Shown: positions 1 to 8,522 of the stretch, one piece after another | How positions within the stretch are numbered: position 1 is the stretch's first letter | Layout: each line of letters begins with the position of its first letter | Assembly: GCF_028649395.1 (NCBI RefSeq) | Contig: NZ_JAQSUW010000015.1 | Span: 100,215-164,214 of the forward strand | Origin: Pseudomonas sp. Gutcm_11s | GTDB taxonomy: Bacteria > Pseudomonadota > Gammaproteobacteria > Pseudomonadales > Pseudomonadaceae | Length of the DNA stretch: 64,000 nt | Reading direction: 5' to 3' | The notes under the pieces: model-generated | Told to the model about the DNA's origin: nothing | Databases searched by the model: none | What the model saw: the letters and a program-made list of their open reading frames with translations, nothing else | Position numbers and translations under genes: made by a program

Positions 1-1100
1 TGGGCATTGATCGAGTCTTCCAGGCCGGTGCGGATCTGCCGCTCCTCGACCTTGCCGCCACGGCCGAGCACCTGCACGGTGTAGCTGCCGTCGCGGTTGG
101 CGCTGCCCAGGGCCGAGACCGGGATGCTCGGGGTATCGCTGGCGGAGTCGAGGACGATGCTGACCTCGGTGGTCATGGAAATGCGCAGCTTGCCGTCCGG
201 GTTGGGCACGTCGAACACGCCCATGTAGTAGATGGCGGTGTCGGTGGAGGTGGTGCTGGACGACGAGCTGGAGGAGCTGTCGCTGTCGTTGATCGAATCC
301 GGTGCCGGCTCGACCATGCGCAGGGTGGCGCTGTAGCGCTTGCCGGGCTCGCCGAGGATGGTGAAGTACACCGGCAGGCCGGGCTTGACCCGCACCACGT
401 CGGCCTCGGAGATTTCGGCGCGTACGGTCATCTGGTCGAGCTGGGCCAGCTTGACCAGGGTCGGCGCCGACTGGGCGGAGTTCACTGTCTGGCCTTCCTT
501 GACCACCACGCCGACCACGGTGCCGTCGATGGGCGCGGTGATCTGGGTGTAGCCGAGGTCGACCTCGGCGGTGGAGACCTGGATCTGCGCCTGCTGGATC
601 TGCGCGTCGAGTGCGGCGACCTGGGCCTTGGCGGTGTTGAGGTCGGCCTCGGCGCTCTCGTAGTCCTCACGCGAGCTGGCGTTCTGCGCCAGCATGGTCT
701 TCTGCCGGCTGAAGGCCAGCTGCGCCTTCTTCAGGCTGGCGGCCTGCACGGCGCGCTGCGCCTTGACATTGGCCAGTGCGGCCTTGGCATTGGCCAGGTC
801 GTTCTGCTGGGTCAGCGAGTCGATCTCGGCGATCAGCTCGCCCTGCTTGACCTGGTCACCGAAGTCCACGTGCAGCTTGGTGATCTGCCCGGACACCTGG
901 GCGCCGACGCTGACCTGCTTGTAGGCCTCCAGGGTGCCGGTGGCGATCACCCGCTGTTCGATGTCGGCGCCACGCACCTCGGCGGTGAGCAGGCCATTGC
1001 TGCCCTGGCCGGGTTGCAGCCAGGTCTTGAGGGCGTAGCCACCGAGCAGGACTGCGGTGACGGCGAGGGCGGGGATGAGGTAGCGCGGACGTCTGGACAT
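1..1100 (-). CDS. macA: MacA-like periplasmic adaptor subunit of a tripartite ABC efflux pump (3' end cut by window edge)
   Basis: Reads leftward from ATG at 1100 with no stop before base 1, so about 366 residues are visible and only a short C-terminal piece should be missing. The product starts with a single membrane anchor (around residues 5-22), followed by a barrel-sandwich half with VSGQITKLHVDFGDQVKQGE, a long Ala/Gln-rich helical hairpin (about 85-175) and the second lipoyl half with APIDGTVVG. The stretch IYYMGVFDVPNPDGKLR matches the MacA subgroup of HlyD-type adaptors, which couple an inner-membrane MacB ABC transporter to a TolC-like channel. A Ser-rich insert (DSSSSSSS) lies just before it. 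MacB and the channel would lie beyond the left edge. PvdR-type adaptors are the main alternative within the family. Confidence 0.88.
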   Translation of the reverse strand, partial: MSRRPRYLIPALAVTAVLLGGYALKTWLQPGQGSNGLLTAEVRGADIEQRVIATGTLEAYKQVSVGAQVSGQITKLHVDFGDQVKQGELIAEIDSLTQQNDLANAKAALANVKAQRAVQAASLKKAQLAFSRQKTMLAQNASSREDYESAEADLNTAKAQVAALDAQIQQAQIQVSTAEVDLGYTQITAPIDGTVVGVVVKEGQTVNSAQSAPTLVKLAQLDQMTVRAEISEADVVRVKPGLPVYFTILGEPGKRYSATLRMVEPAPDSINDSDSSSSSSSSTTSTDTAIYYMGVFDVPNPDGKLRISMTTEVSIVLDSASDTPSIPVSALGSANRDGSYTVQVLGRGGKVEERQIRTGLEDSINA

Positions 1101-1187
1101 CGATTTCTACAGGGCGGATTTGGATGTCCGCCACTATAGAAAGCGCTCTGCTAAGGGGGGGTAAGCGAAGTGTCAGGAATGGGTAAA

Positions 1188-1202
1188 GCTGCCAGGGGCA
1201 GC
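1188..1202 (-). terminator. Weak terminator-like hairpin after yhhQ
   Basis: Six-base inverted repeat (GCTGCC, 3-base loop, GGCAGC) that on the minus strand is followed by TTTA. It lies just past the yhhQ stop and about 90 bases before the adaptor start. The T tract is short, so termination is only a possibility. Confidence 0.3.
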
Positions 1203-1212
1203 CGCCAAAGCC

Positions 1213-1866
1213 TCAGACCAGAGCGTCGCGACGACCGCCGAGCATGCGCAGCAGGGCATTCAGCAGCAGGCCGTAGAGCGGCACGAAGAGCATCAGGCTG
1301 ACGGCCAGCTTGACCCCGTAATCCACCGTGGCGATCTCCACCCAGTGCTCGGCCATGAACGGGTTGTCGCTGCGCCAGAAGGCCACCGAGAAGAACGCGA
1401 AGGTGTCCAGCAGGTTGCCGATGATGGTCGAGGCGGTCGGCGCGATCCACCACTGTGGCAGCTGGCGCAGGCGGTCGAACACCTGGATGTCGAGCAACTG
1501 GCCGAGCACGTAGGCGAGGAAGCTGGCGACCGAGATGCGCAGGACGAATTCGTTGTAGTCGCCGAGCGCGGACAGGCCGCGGAAGGCGCCTTCCTGGAAC
1601 AGCACCGAGACCACGTAGGAGGCAAGCAGGGCCGGGATCATCACTCGGGCGATCACCTTGCGTGCCGGCGTCTTGCCGAGCAGACGCACGGTCAGGTCGG
1701 TGGCCAGGAAGATGAACGGGAAACTGAAGGCGCCCCAGGTGGTGTGCCAGCCGAACAGGGTGATCGGCAGCTGCACCAGGTAGTTGCTGGCGATGATGAT
1801 GGCGATGTGGAAAGCGATCAGCGCCGGCAGGGCGAAGCGCGGATTGGATGCGGCGAGTGGCGGCAT
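1213..1866 (-). CDS. yhhQ: Queuosine precursor (7-cyano-7-deazaguanine/preQ1) transporter, YhhQ family
   Basis: 217-residue, strongly hydrophobic integral membrane protein with about six predicted segments. The N-terminal part has IIIASNYLVQLP, FGWHTTWGAFSFPFIFLATDL and VRLLG, which are typical of the YhhQ/DUF165 (VUT) family. E. coli YhhQ imports 7-deazaguanine precursors for queuosine modification of tRNA. A reading frame extends upstream to 1995, but I choose ATG 1866: it follows an AAAAAGG ribosome-binding site, and the extra residues are polar and unlike the family. The gene is preceded by a preQ1-riboswitch-like sequence (1875-1905), which fits the function. Confidence 0.9.
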   Translation of the reverse strand: MPPLAASNPRFALPALIAFHIAIIIASNYLVQLPITLFGWHTTWGAFSFPFIFLATDLTVRLLGKTPARKVIARVMIPALLASYVVSVLFQEGAFRGLSALGDYNEFVLRISVASFLAYVLGQLLDIQVFDRLRQLPQWWIAPTASTIIGNLLDTFAFFSVAFWRSDNPFMAEHWVEIATVDYGVKLAVSLMLFVPLYGLLLNALLRMLGGRRDALV

Positions 1867-1874
1867 GATGCAGA

Positions 1875-1905
1875 CCTTTTTAGTGAATGGGGTTAGGGAA
1901 CCCAT
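1875..1905 (-). promoter_or_regulatory. PreQ1-I type riboswitch in the yhhQ leader
   Basis: On the minus strand the leader reads ATGGG, loop TTCCCTAAC, CCCAT, then an A-rich tail ending AAAAAGG, and the yhhQ ATG follows 8 bases later. A five-pair P1 stem, a pyrimidine-rich loop containing CC, and a downstream A-run ending in GG that can pair with the loop CC form the pseudoknot layout of the small preQ1-I aptamer. The AAAAAGG tail is also the ribosome-binding site, so ligand binding would block translation directly. The aptamer call is by eye; a covariance-model search would settle it. Confidence 0.75.
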
Positions 1906-1967
1906 GCCGGCCGGGATGGCGAGCGGCGCGCATTCTAACCTTGGAGTCAGAAATGTGCAAAAAACGA

Positions 1968-3158
1968 TCACTCGTCTCCGGTCGACTCCATGCACACGCG
2001 GTTGCGGCCTTCCTGCTTAGCCCGGTAGAGCAGCTCGTCGCAGCCCTTGAGCAGCTGTTCGATCTCGCCCTGGGCCGGGCTGGCTAGCACGGCGCCGATG
2101 CTGATGGTGATGTGGCCGAGGCGGTCCACGCGGTGCTGGTGCGCCAGGCCCAGGCCCTCGACCTGCTGGCGCAGGCGCTCGGCGATGCGCTGCAGCTCGC
2201 TGCGCCGGCAGCCATCGAGAAGGATGGCGAACTCTTCGCCGCCATAGCGGTACAGCTTGGCCTGGCCGCTGCGCATCGCCGCCAGCATGGATTCGGCGAC
2301 CTGGCGCAGGCAGGTGTCGCCGGCCTGGTGGCCGTAGTGGTCGTTGTAGGGCTTGAAGTAGTCGATATCCACCAGCAGCAGGGCGAACGGGCGGCCGCCC
2401 TGCTGCATCTGCTGCCAGCTGAGCTGCATGGCGTGGTCGAAGGCGCGGCGGTTGCCGGTCAGGGTCAGCGGGTCGGTGTGTGCCAGCTCCTGCAGCTGCA
2501 GGGTCAGGGTGGCCAGTTCGGCGCGCTGCTGGCGTTCCTCCTGGTCGGCGAGGAAGGCGCGCTTCACGCTGCGGATGTTGGTCCAGCTGATGAACAGGCT
2601 GAACAGGGCCACCGGCAGGAACACCAGGACGTAGATCAGCACCGCCTTGCTGTCGCCGCCATAGAGCAGCCAAACGTTGCCCAGGGTGATCGCCGAGATC
2701 ACCAGCGAGCAGGCCAGGATGCCGCGGAACGAGTAGCGCACGCCAAGGTTGGCGAGCAGCACGAAGACCACCGAGGCGAACAGGAAACTCGCCACGTCGG
2801 GCGATTCGCTGCGTTTGAGCAGCTCGAACCAGGCGATGGTGGAGATGATGTCGTGGATCGGCATCAGCATGTCCATCAGCAGCACGCTGCGGCTGTAGCG
2901 GAACACCAGGTAGATGTTGACCAGGCCGACTAGGCTGAGGCCACCGCGCAGCAGCAGCGATTCGAGCGCCATGTCCGGGATCAGCAAGGCGTCGGCGAAC
3001 ACGTAGAGGTCGTAGGCGATCATCGCGATCAGGTTGATCGCCAGCAGAAAGCCACGGTAGTGATTCTTGACGTAGGCCCGGAAGGCGGGCTGTTGCTCGG
3101 CGCTGATGCGCGCGGGGCGAGGGCGGGAAGCGATCAGCAGGGAGGCTGGCAGAGACAT
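1968..3158 (-). CDS. Membrane-anchored diguanylate cyclase (GGDEF domain)
   Basis: 396 residues from ATG 3158; an upstream extension to 3248 is ignored because it overlaps the divergent helicase leader and has no family-like residues. The N-terminal half (about 20-210) carries five or six hydrophobic segments resembling a MASE-type sensor, followed by a short coiled linker rich in Gln/Glu and a C-terminal GGDEF domain with the active-site motif RYGGEEFAILL. The usual inhibitory I-site RxxD five residues before GGEEF is absent (RSGQ there). The domain start reads LTLTGNRRAF instead of the common DxLTGLxNRR, a minor variation. It should make c-di-GMP at the inner membrane; the input signal is unknown. 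Divergent from the helicase gene. Confidence 0.9.
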   Translation of the reverse strand: MSLPASLLIASRPRPARISAEQQPAFRAYVKNHYRGFLLAINLIAMIAYDLYVFADALLIPDMALESLLLRGGLSLVGLVNIYLVFRYSRSVLLMDMLMPIHDIISTIAWFELLKRSESPDVASFLFASVVFVLLANLGVRYSFRGILACSLVISAITLGNVWLLYGGDSKAVLIYVLVFLPVALFSLFISWTNIRSVKRAFLADQEERQQRAELATLTLQLQELAHTDPLTLTGNRRAFDHAMQLSWQQMQQGGRPFALLLVDIDYFKPYNDHYGHQAGDTCLRQVAESMLAAMRSGQAKLYRYGGEEFAILLDGCRRSELQRIAERLRQQVEGLGLAHQHRVDRLGHITISIGAVLASPAQGEIEQLLKGCDELLYRAKQEGRNRVCMESTGDE

Positions 3159-3313
3159 CCAAGAACTCTGATTAAGTGGCCAAGTGCCACAGTATGGGGC
3201 TGGAGAGGCCCGCAGCCACAGCGTTTTTTGCTGTTCGACGGACTGCACCGTGCGGAGGACGCGCGCAAACGGTAACCTATGCAGCTGTTTTCGTATGTTT
3301 CGAGGTGTCTCCC

Positions 3314-4651
3314 GTGTTCTCCCAATTCGCCCTGCATGAACGCCTGCTCAAGGCCGTCGCCGAGCTGAACTTCACCGAGCCGACGCCGGTGCAGCTGGTG
3401 GCCATCCCGCCGGCGCTGGAAGGGCGTGACCTGCGGGTGACGGCGCAGACCGGCAGCGGCAAGACTGCGGCCTTCCTCCTGCCGTTGTTCAATCGCCTGC
3501 TCGGCGATGCCACCTCGAAGCAGCGCACCGACGTGCGCTCGCTGATCCTGCTGCCGACCCGCGAGCTGGCCCAGCAGATCCTCAAGGAAGCCGAGCGCTT
3601 CTCCCAGTTCACCTTCATCAAATCGGCGCTGGTCACCGGCGGTGAGGACTTCAAGGAACAGGCGGCCATGCTGCGCCGCCAGCCGGACCTGCTGATCGCC
3701 ACCCCGGGCCGCCTGATGGAGCACCTCAACGCCGGCAGCCTGAAGCTCAATGGTGTCGAGGTGCTGGTGCTGGACGAGGCGGACCGCATGCTCGACATGG
3801 GCTTCGCCGAGGACATCGAGCGCATCACCAAGGAATGCGCCAACCGCCAGCAGACCCTGCTGTTCTCCGCCACCGGCGGCGGCAAGGTGCTGCGCGAGAT
3901 GATCGCCAAGGTGCTGCGCGAGCCGGTGCACCTCAAGCTCAACAGCGTCGATCAGCTGAGCGAGACCACCATCCAGCAGATCATCACTGCCGACGACCCG
4001 GGGCACAAAGAGCGCCTGGTGCACTGGCTGCTGACCAACGAGACCTACCGCAAGGCCATCGTCTTCACCAATACCCGGGTGCAAGCCGACCGCCTGTACG
4101 GCCGTCTGGTAGCTGCGGACTACAAGGCCTTCGTGCTGCACGGCGACAAGGACCAGAAGGACCGCAAGCTGGCCATCGACCGGCTCAAGCAGGGCGGCTC
4201 CAAGGTGCTGGTGGCCACCGACGTGGCGGCCCGCGGCCTGGATATCGAGGGCCTGGACCTGGTGATCAACTTTGACATGCCGCGTTCCGGCGACGAGTAC
4301 GTGCACCGCATCGGCCGTACCGGTCGCGCCGGCGCCGATGGCCTGGCGGTGTCGCTGATCTGCCACAACGACTGGAACCTGATGTCGAGCATCGAGCGCT
4401 ACCTCAAGCAGCGCTTCGAACGCCGCACCATCGCGGAGTTGAAGGGCAGCTACCAGGGGCCGAAGAACGTCAAGGCATCCGGCAAGGCCGTCGGCGTGAA
4501 GAAGAAAAAGACCGACAAGAAGGACGGTGCCAAGAAGTCGGCCAGCAAGACCGCGCCCAAGCGCCGCCCGAATGCGCCCAAGCCGGCGTCTGGGCTGGTC
4601 AGCCAGGACGGCCTGGCCCCGCTGAAGCGCAAGAAGCCTTCTGCGGAGTGA
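3314..4651 (+). CDS. DEAD-box ATP-dependent RNA helicase
   Basis: 445 residues from GTG 3314, which gives the N-terminus MFSQFALHERLLKAV and sits behind CGAGGTG; earlier in-frame codons would run through the promoter region shared with the divergent cyclase. Q-motif residues TEPTPVQ, Walker A AQTGSGKT (about 44-51), PTRELAQQ, TPGR, DEAD (154-157), SAT, RGLDIEG and HRIGRTGRAG are all present. The C-terminal 60 residues are a Lys/Ala/Pro-rich basic tail (KKKKTDKKDGAKK) likely to bind RNA. Probable role in ribosome assembly or mRNA turnover. It resembles the RhlE/SrmB-like Pseudomonas helicases, but the exact orthologue cannot be fixed by eye. Confidence 0.93.
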   Translation: MFSQFALHERLLKAVAELNFTEPTPVQLVAIPPALEGRDLRVTAQTGSGKTAAFLLPLFNRLLGDATSKQRTDVRSLILLPTRELAQQILKEAERFSQFTFIKSALVTGGEDFKEQAAMLRRQPDLLIATPGRLMEHLNAGSLKLNGVEVLVLDEADRMLDMGFAEDIERITKECANRQQTLLFSATGGGKVLREMIAKVLREPVHLKLNSVDQLSETTIQQIITADDPGHKERLVHWLLTNETYRKAIVFTNTRVQADRLYGRLVAADYKAFVLHGDKDQKDRKLAIDRLKQGGSKVLVATDVAARGLDIEGLDLVINFDMPRSGDEYVHRIGRTGRAGADGLAVSLICHNDWNLMSSIERYLKQRFERRTIAELKGSYQGPKNVKASGKAVGVKKKKTDKKDGAKKSASKTAPKRRPNAPKPASGLVSQDGLAPLKRKKPSAE

Positions 4652-4656
4652 AACGA

Positions 4657-4683
4657 AAAGGGGCCCCGAGGGGCCCCTTTTTC
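4657..4683. terminator. Bidirectional rho-independent terminator
   Basis: Perfect GGGGCCCC-GAG-GGGGCCCC-type hairpin flanked by AAAA on the left and TTTTT on the right, between the convergent helicase and reductase genes. It can serve both strands. Confidence 0.88.
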
Positions 4684-4696
4684 ATGCCTGTAGCGA

Positions 4697-5674
4697 TCAG
4701 GGCACGATCAGGATCTTGCCGTCGCGCTCGCCGCTGGCGGCCGCGGCGATCGCTTCCTTGATCTGGCTGACGTTGTAGGTCGCGGCGATGCGCGCCTTGA
4801 GCTTGCCGCTGGCGATCAGCTGGGTCAGCTCGCCGAACACCTTCATCTGCTCGGCCGGAGTGGCCTTCTGGAACCACTTGGCCAGCCAGAAGCCGCGCAG
4901 GGTCACGTCGCGGAAGACGAAGGAGGAAGCCGACACCTGGCACGGCTCGCCGCTCATCAGGCCGTAGTTCACCAGGGTGCCGCCCTCGCTCAGGCAGGCC
5001 GCGACATGGTCGGTGGCCTTGCCGCCGACTGCGTCGATGCCGAGCATCACGTTGGCGCCGCCGGTGGCTTCGCGCACGCGCTTGTGCAGGTCGGGGCCGT
5101 CGACCAGCACCACGTCGCCGCCTTCGGCCTTCAGACCGGCCACGGCCGCCTCACGGCGCACCACGTTGATGGTCTTGAAGCCGCGCAGCTTGGCCAGCTG
5201 GATCAGGTAGCCGCCGACGCCGGAGTTGGCGGCGTTCTGGATCACCCAGTTGCCCGGCTGCAGATCGACGAACTGGCTGAGCAGCAGGGAGGCGGTCGGC
5301 GGGTTGATGGTCATCATCGCCAGCTGCTGCGGATCGGCGTCCGGCAGCGGGATCAGCTTGGCGGCAGGGGCGTTCAGGTGGGTCACCCAGGTACCGCAAC
5401 CGACTGGCAGCAGCACGGTCTGGCCGACCTTGACGTTACTGACGCCTTCACCCAGTTGCTCGACGCGGCCAACGCCCTCGTTGCCGCCGACGGCTGGCAG
5501 CGGTGGCAGCATGCCGTATTCGCCGGTCAGGGTGAGTACGTCGGAGGGGTTGATTGGCGCGGCCAGCACTTTGATCAGTGCCTGGCCAGCGGCCAGCGGC
5601 GGCAGTTCCAGCTTGACCGCTTCGATCACGTCCTGCGGGACCTTGCCGCGGTGTTGGTATTCGGCTTTGAGCAT
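4697..5674 (-). CDS. Zinc-free medium-chain dehydrogenase/reductase (quinone or 2-enoyl reductase type)
   Basis: 325 residues, usual length for the family. N-terminal GroES-like fold with AAPINPSDVLTLTGEYG and GGNEGVGRVEQLG, then a Rossmann fold with NSGVGGYLIQLAK (NADPH loop) and GGKATDHVAACLSEGGTLVNYG. No zinc-binding Cys cluster is seen, placing it with quinone oxidoreductases and MECR/ETR1-like trans-2-enoyl-thioester reductases; the NPSD...GNEG signature fits the latter group best. Substrate is not determinable from sequence. It is transcribed alone and shares a terminator with the helicase gene. Confidence 0.85.
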   Translation of the reverse strand: MLKAEYQHRGKVPQDVIEAVKLELPPLAAGQALIKVLAAPINPSDVLTLTGEYGMLPPLPAVGGNEGVGRVEQLGEGVSNVKVGQTVLLPVGCGTWVTHLNAPAAKLIPLPDADPQQLAMMTINPPTASLLLSQFVDLQPGNWVIQNAANSGVGGYLIQLAKLRGFKTINVVRREAAVAGLKAEGGDVVLVDGPDLHKRVREATGGANVMLGIDAVGGKATDHVAACLSEGGTLVNYGLMSGEPCQVSASSFVFRDVTLRGFWLAKWFQKATPAEQMKVFGELTQLIASGKLKARIAATYNVSQIKEAIAAAASGERDGKILIVP

Positions 5675-5820
5675 GGCGGTTCTCCTTGGACCACGGGCAG
5701 TTGAACGGCAGAGTCTAGCTGCAAGCGACCGTGGCGCGATGAATCGGCCGGCATACGCTTGGCTGATGGCGCCGGTTACCCGTCAGCCCCTATGCTAGGA
5801 AGACGATCAAGGGGAACCCT

Positions 5821-6546
5821 ATGCCTGCTCGCGTGTGGCCGTGGTTGTGGCTGTTGATGGCGCCGGCCGTGATGGCGGAGCCGTTGCGCATCGGTTTCGG
5901 CACGCACAAGCCGCCCTATGTGTTCGAGGGACTGAGCCGCGGGCTGGAGTACGAGATAGTGGTTGCCGCGGTGCGAGCCACCGGCCAGGAGGTGGCGGTG
6001 CGCTATGCGCCGATGGAGCGCCTGCACCTGGCCATCACCCGCGGCGAGCTGGATGGCATCGCCACCACCAATGCCTTCAGCGGCGTCGACGCCTTCTACT
6101 CCGAGCCCTATATCCATTGCCAGAACGTCGCCCTGGCGTTGTCCACGCGGGGCTACCGCATCAACAGCATTGCCGACCTGGGGCGCTACTCCATCAGCAC
6201 CTTCCAGCGCGCGCGGCACCTGCTAGGGCCCGAGTTCCAGGCCATGGCCGAGGCCAATCCGCACTACCGCGAGGAGGCGCAGCAGATCAATCGTAATCGC
6301 CTGCTCTACAGCGGTCGGGTCGATGTGGTGGTGGGTGATCCGCGGATCATGCGCTACTTCAATCGCGAGGTCGGCGAGCAGGTCGACACCGGCCAGGCGG
6401 TTACCCAGTACATGCTGTTCCCGCCAACCGCCTACAGCGTGGGCTTCCGTTTGCAGGAACAGCGTGAGCGTTTCAATCGCGGTTTGGCGGCGATCCGTGC
6501 CAGTGGCGAGTACCTGGAGATCGAGCGGCGCTACGCCGACTACTGA
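5821..6546 (+). CDS. Periplasmic solute-binding protein, family 3 (amino-acid-binding-like)
   Basis: 241 residues with a signal peptide (about 1-19, ...LLMAPAVMA). The mature start PLRIGFGTHKPPYVFEG followed by GLEYEIV and MERLHLAITRGELDGIAT is the standard first lobe of the SBP_bac_3 family, and LLYSGRVDVVVGDPRIM belongs to the second lobe. No ABC permease or ATPase is next to it. In Pseudomonas such orphan proteins are common and can be soluble scavengers or signalling inputs. Its stop TGA and that of the convergent pseudouridine-synthase-like gene abut as the palindrome TGATCA. Confidence 0.87.
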   Translation: MPARVWPWLWLLMAPAVMAEPLRIGFGTHKPPYVFEGLSRGLEYEIVVAAVRATGQEVAVRYAPMERLHLAITRGELDGIATTNAFSGVDAFYSEPYIHCQNVALALSTRGYRINSIADLGRYSISTFQRARHLLGPEFQAMAEANPHYREEAQQINRNRLLYSGRVDVVVGDPRIMRYFNREVGEQVDTGQAVTQYMLFPPTAYSVGFRLQEQRERFNRGLAAIRASGEYLEIERRYADY

Positions 6547-7269
6547 TCAGAACTTCTCGTGGAGTCCCAGGTAGCGCCACTGGCCGGCCGGCACCTTGGC
6601 CAAGCCGGTGCGGCCGAAGCGCAGTCGGCGGATACCCAGCACCTGCAGGCCGACGCTCTCGCACATGTAGCGCAGCTGACCCGGTTGCACCGCCTTGATG
6701 GCGAAGCGCAGGCGCGTCTCGCTCTGCCAGCTGACCTTGCATGGCGGGATGGTCACGCCCTTGTAGCTGAGGCCGAAGGACAGGCGCTTGAGGCCCTTTT
6801 CATCGAGGCTGCCGGCCACGTCCACCAGGTACTCCTGCTCCAGTTCAGCGCCCTTTTCCTTGAACAGACGCTGCACCGCGTGGCTCTGGCTGAACACCAG
6901 CAGGCCGCTGGCGTCGGTTTCCAGCGGGGTGAGCAGCTCCAGGCGGCGCAGATGGCGGTGCAGCGGGCGGATGCCACTGGCGTCTTCGCTCCAGTGGTGG
7001 TCGTGGCTGAGCAGTTGCTGGGTGGAGTTGGCGCCCATGCCGCAACCCAGGCCGACCGGCTTGTGCAGCAGCAGGGTGATCGGCGGCTGGGTCTCGGCCT
7101 TGGCGCCGGGCAGCAGCACGATCTGCTCGTTCGAGACCGGGTGCTGCGGCTCTTCGATCACCTGGCCGTCCACCGTGACCCAGCCCCCCTCGATATACAG
7201 CTCGGCCTCGCGCCGCGAGCAGGAGGTGAGCTGGATCAGGCGCTTGGAAAGGCGTTCGGCTTCGGTCAT
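6547..7269 (-). CDS. RsuA/RluF-like pseudouridine synthase homologue with altered catalytic residue
   Basis: 240 residues from ATG 7269 (MTEAERLSKRL). An N-terminal S4 RNA-binding domain (LSKRLIQLTSCSRREAELYIEGGWVTVDG, described here by its ends: residues 7 to 35) is followed by the pseudouridine synthase fold with LLLHKPVG, EQEYLVDVAG and GQLRYMCESVGLQVLGIRRLRFG. In active members the catalytic Asp lies in (G)RLDxxTxGL; here the aligned stretch is TPLETDASGLL, with Glu117 at the Asp position and Pro for Arg. It therefore may bind rRNA or tRNA without isomerising uridine, or use another residue. The reading frame extends upstream to 7524, but that part overlaps the next gene's leader. Confidence 0.85.
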   Translation of the reverse strand: MTEAERLSKRLIQLTSCSRREAELYIEGGWVTVDGQVIEEPQHPVSNEQIVLLPGAKAETQPPITLLLHKPVGLGCGMGANSTQQLLSHDHHWSEDASGIRPLHRHLRRLELLTPLETDASGLLVFSQSHAVQRLFKEKGAELEQEYLVDVAGSLDEKGLKRLSFGLSYKGVTIPPCKVSWQSETRLRFAIKAVQPGQLRYMCESVGLQVLGIRRLRFGRTGLAKVPAGQWRYLGLHEKF

Positions 7270-7370
7270 GGCGGCGAGTGTCACATCAGGAAATGAAAGG
7301 CATTGTACCCGGCCTGGGGCGGATGCCGGGATTGCGCTACAAGAGTAGCCAGCGAAAAAGGAGGACTGGC

Positions 7371-8510
7371 ATGAGACAGATACTGGCATCCCTGAGCGCG
7401 AGCGCGTTGCTGGCGTTGGCACCGCTTGCCGAGGCTGACGCCGAGCGCAGCGAGCTTGGCGAACTGCAGCTGACCGAGGTGGCTGGCGGCCTGGAGCATC
7501 CCTGGGCTGTGGCGTTCCTGCCACAGGGGCAGGGCAGCCTGATCACCGAGCGGCCGGGGCGGCTGCGCTGGCTGAATGATCAGGGGCAGCTGAGTGCGCC
7601 GCTGGGCGGCGTGCCGGCGGTGTATGCGCGGGGCCAGGGCGGGCTGCTCGACGTGGTGTTGTCGCCGGGCTTCGCCACGGATCGATTGGTCTACCTCAGC
7701 TACGCCGAGGCCGATGCGGAGGGCGAGCGGGCTGGTACCGCCGTGGGCTACGGCCGCCTGAAGGAGGACATGAGCGGCCTGGAGAACTTCCAGGTGATCT
7801 TCCGCCAGCAGCCCAAGCTGTCCGAGGGCATCCATTTCGGCTCGCGGCTGGCCTTTGATCGCCAAGGGCAGCTGTTCGTCACGCTGGGCGAGAACAACCA
7901 GCGCGCCACCGCGCAGGAGCTGGACAAGCTGCAGGGCAAGCTGGTGCGGCTGCTGCCGGGTGGTGGCGTACCGCCGGACAACCCTTTCATCGGCCGCGAG
8001 GGCGTGCGTCCGGAAATCTGGTCCTATGGCCATCGCAACCCCCAGGGCTTGGCGCTCAATCCCTGGAGCGGCGATCTCTGGCTGCATGAGCACGGCCCGC
8101 GCGGTGGCGACGAGATCAATATCCCGCGCCAGGGCTTGAACTACGGCTGGCCCAAGGCGACCCACGGGGTCAATTACAGCTTCCTGCCGATCCCCGAGGC
8201 GGAAGGCGAGCAGGTAGCCGGCACCGAGGCGCCGCACCATGTGTGGGAGAAGTCGCCGGCGATTTCCGGCATGGCCTTCTACTCAGCCGAGCGCTTCCCG
8301 ACCTGGCAGAACAGCCTGTTCATCGGCGCGCTGGCTGATCAGTCGCTGATTCGCCTGCGGCTGGACGGCGATCAGGTGGTGCATGAGGAGCGCCTACTGA
8401 AAGGCAAGGACTGGCGCATCCGCGACGTGCGCCAGGGCCCCGATGGTTATCTGTACCTGCTGACCGATGCGGCGGACGGCAAGCTGATCCGCCTGGGTTT
8501 GATCAAGTAG
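7371..8510 (+). CDS. PQQ-dependent soluble aldose dehydrogenase (YliI/Asd family)
   Basis: 379 residues from ATG 7371 behind AAAAAGGAGG. Signal peptide at about 1-22, then a six-bladed beta-propeller: GLEHPWAVAFLP, LITERPGRLRWL, GQGGLLDVVLSPGF, HFGSRLAFDRQGQLFVTLGE, SYGHRNPQGLALNP, HEHGPRGGDEIN and YGWPKATHGVNY are the glucose/sorbosone dehydrogenase (GSDH) signatures. The catalytic His is in the HFGSR segment and the PQQ/Ca-binding residues are in RNPQG and GGDEIN. Periplasmic oxidation of aldoses is the family role. It stands as a single gene; a short inverted-repeat element follows it. Confidence 0.92.
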   Translation: MRQILASLSASALLALAPLAEADAERSELGELQLTEVAGGLEHPWAVAFLPQGQGSLITERPGRLRWLNDQGQLSAPLGGVPAVYARGQGGLLDVVLSPGFATDRLVYLSYAEADAEGERAGTAVGYGRLKEDMSGLENFQVIFRQQPKLSEGIHFGSRLAFDRQGQLFVTLGENNQRATAQELDKLQGKLVRLLPGGGVPPDNPFIGREGVRPEIWSYGHRNPQGLALNPWSGDLWLHEHGPRGGDEINIPRQGLNYGWPKATHGVNYSFLPIPEAEGEQVAGTEAPHHVWEKSPAISGMAFYSAERFPTWQNSLFIGALADQSLIRLRLDGDQVVHEERLLKGKDWRIRDVRQGPDGYLYLLTDAADGKLIRLGLIK

Positions 8511-8522
8511 GGCGGCGGCCTG

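Noticed and set aside
3134..4366. 410-residue minus-strand frame opposite the DEAD-box helicase
   Set aside because: Antisense shadow without any domain; the helicase motifs on the plus strand are complete.
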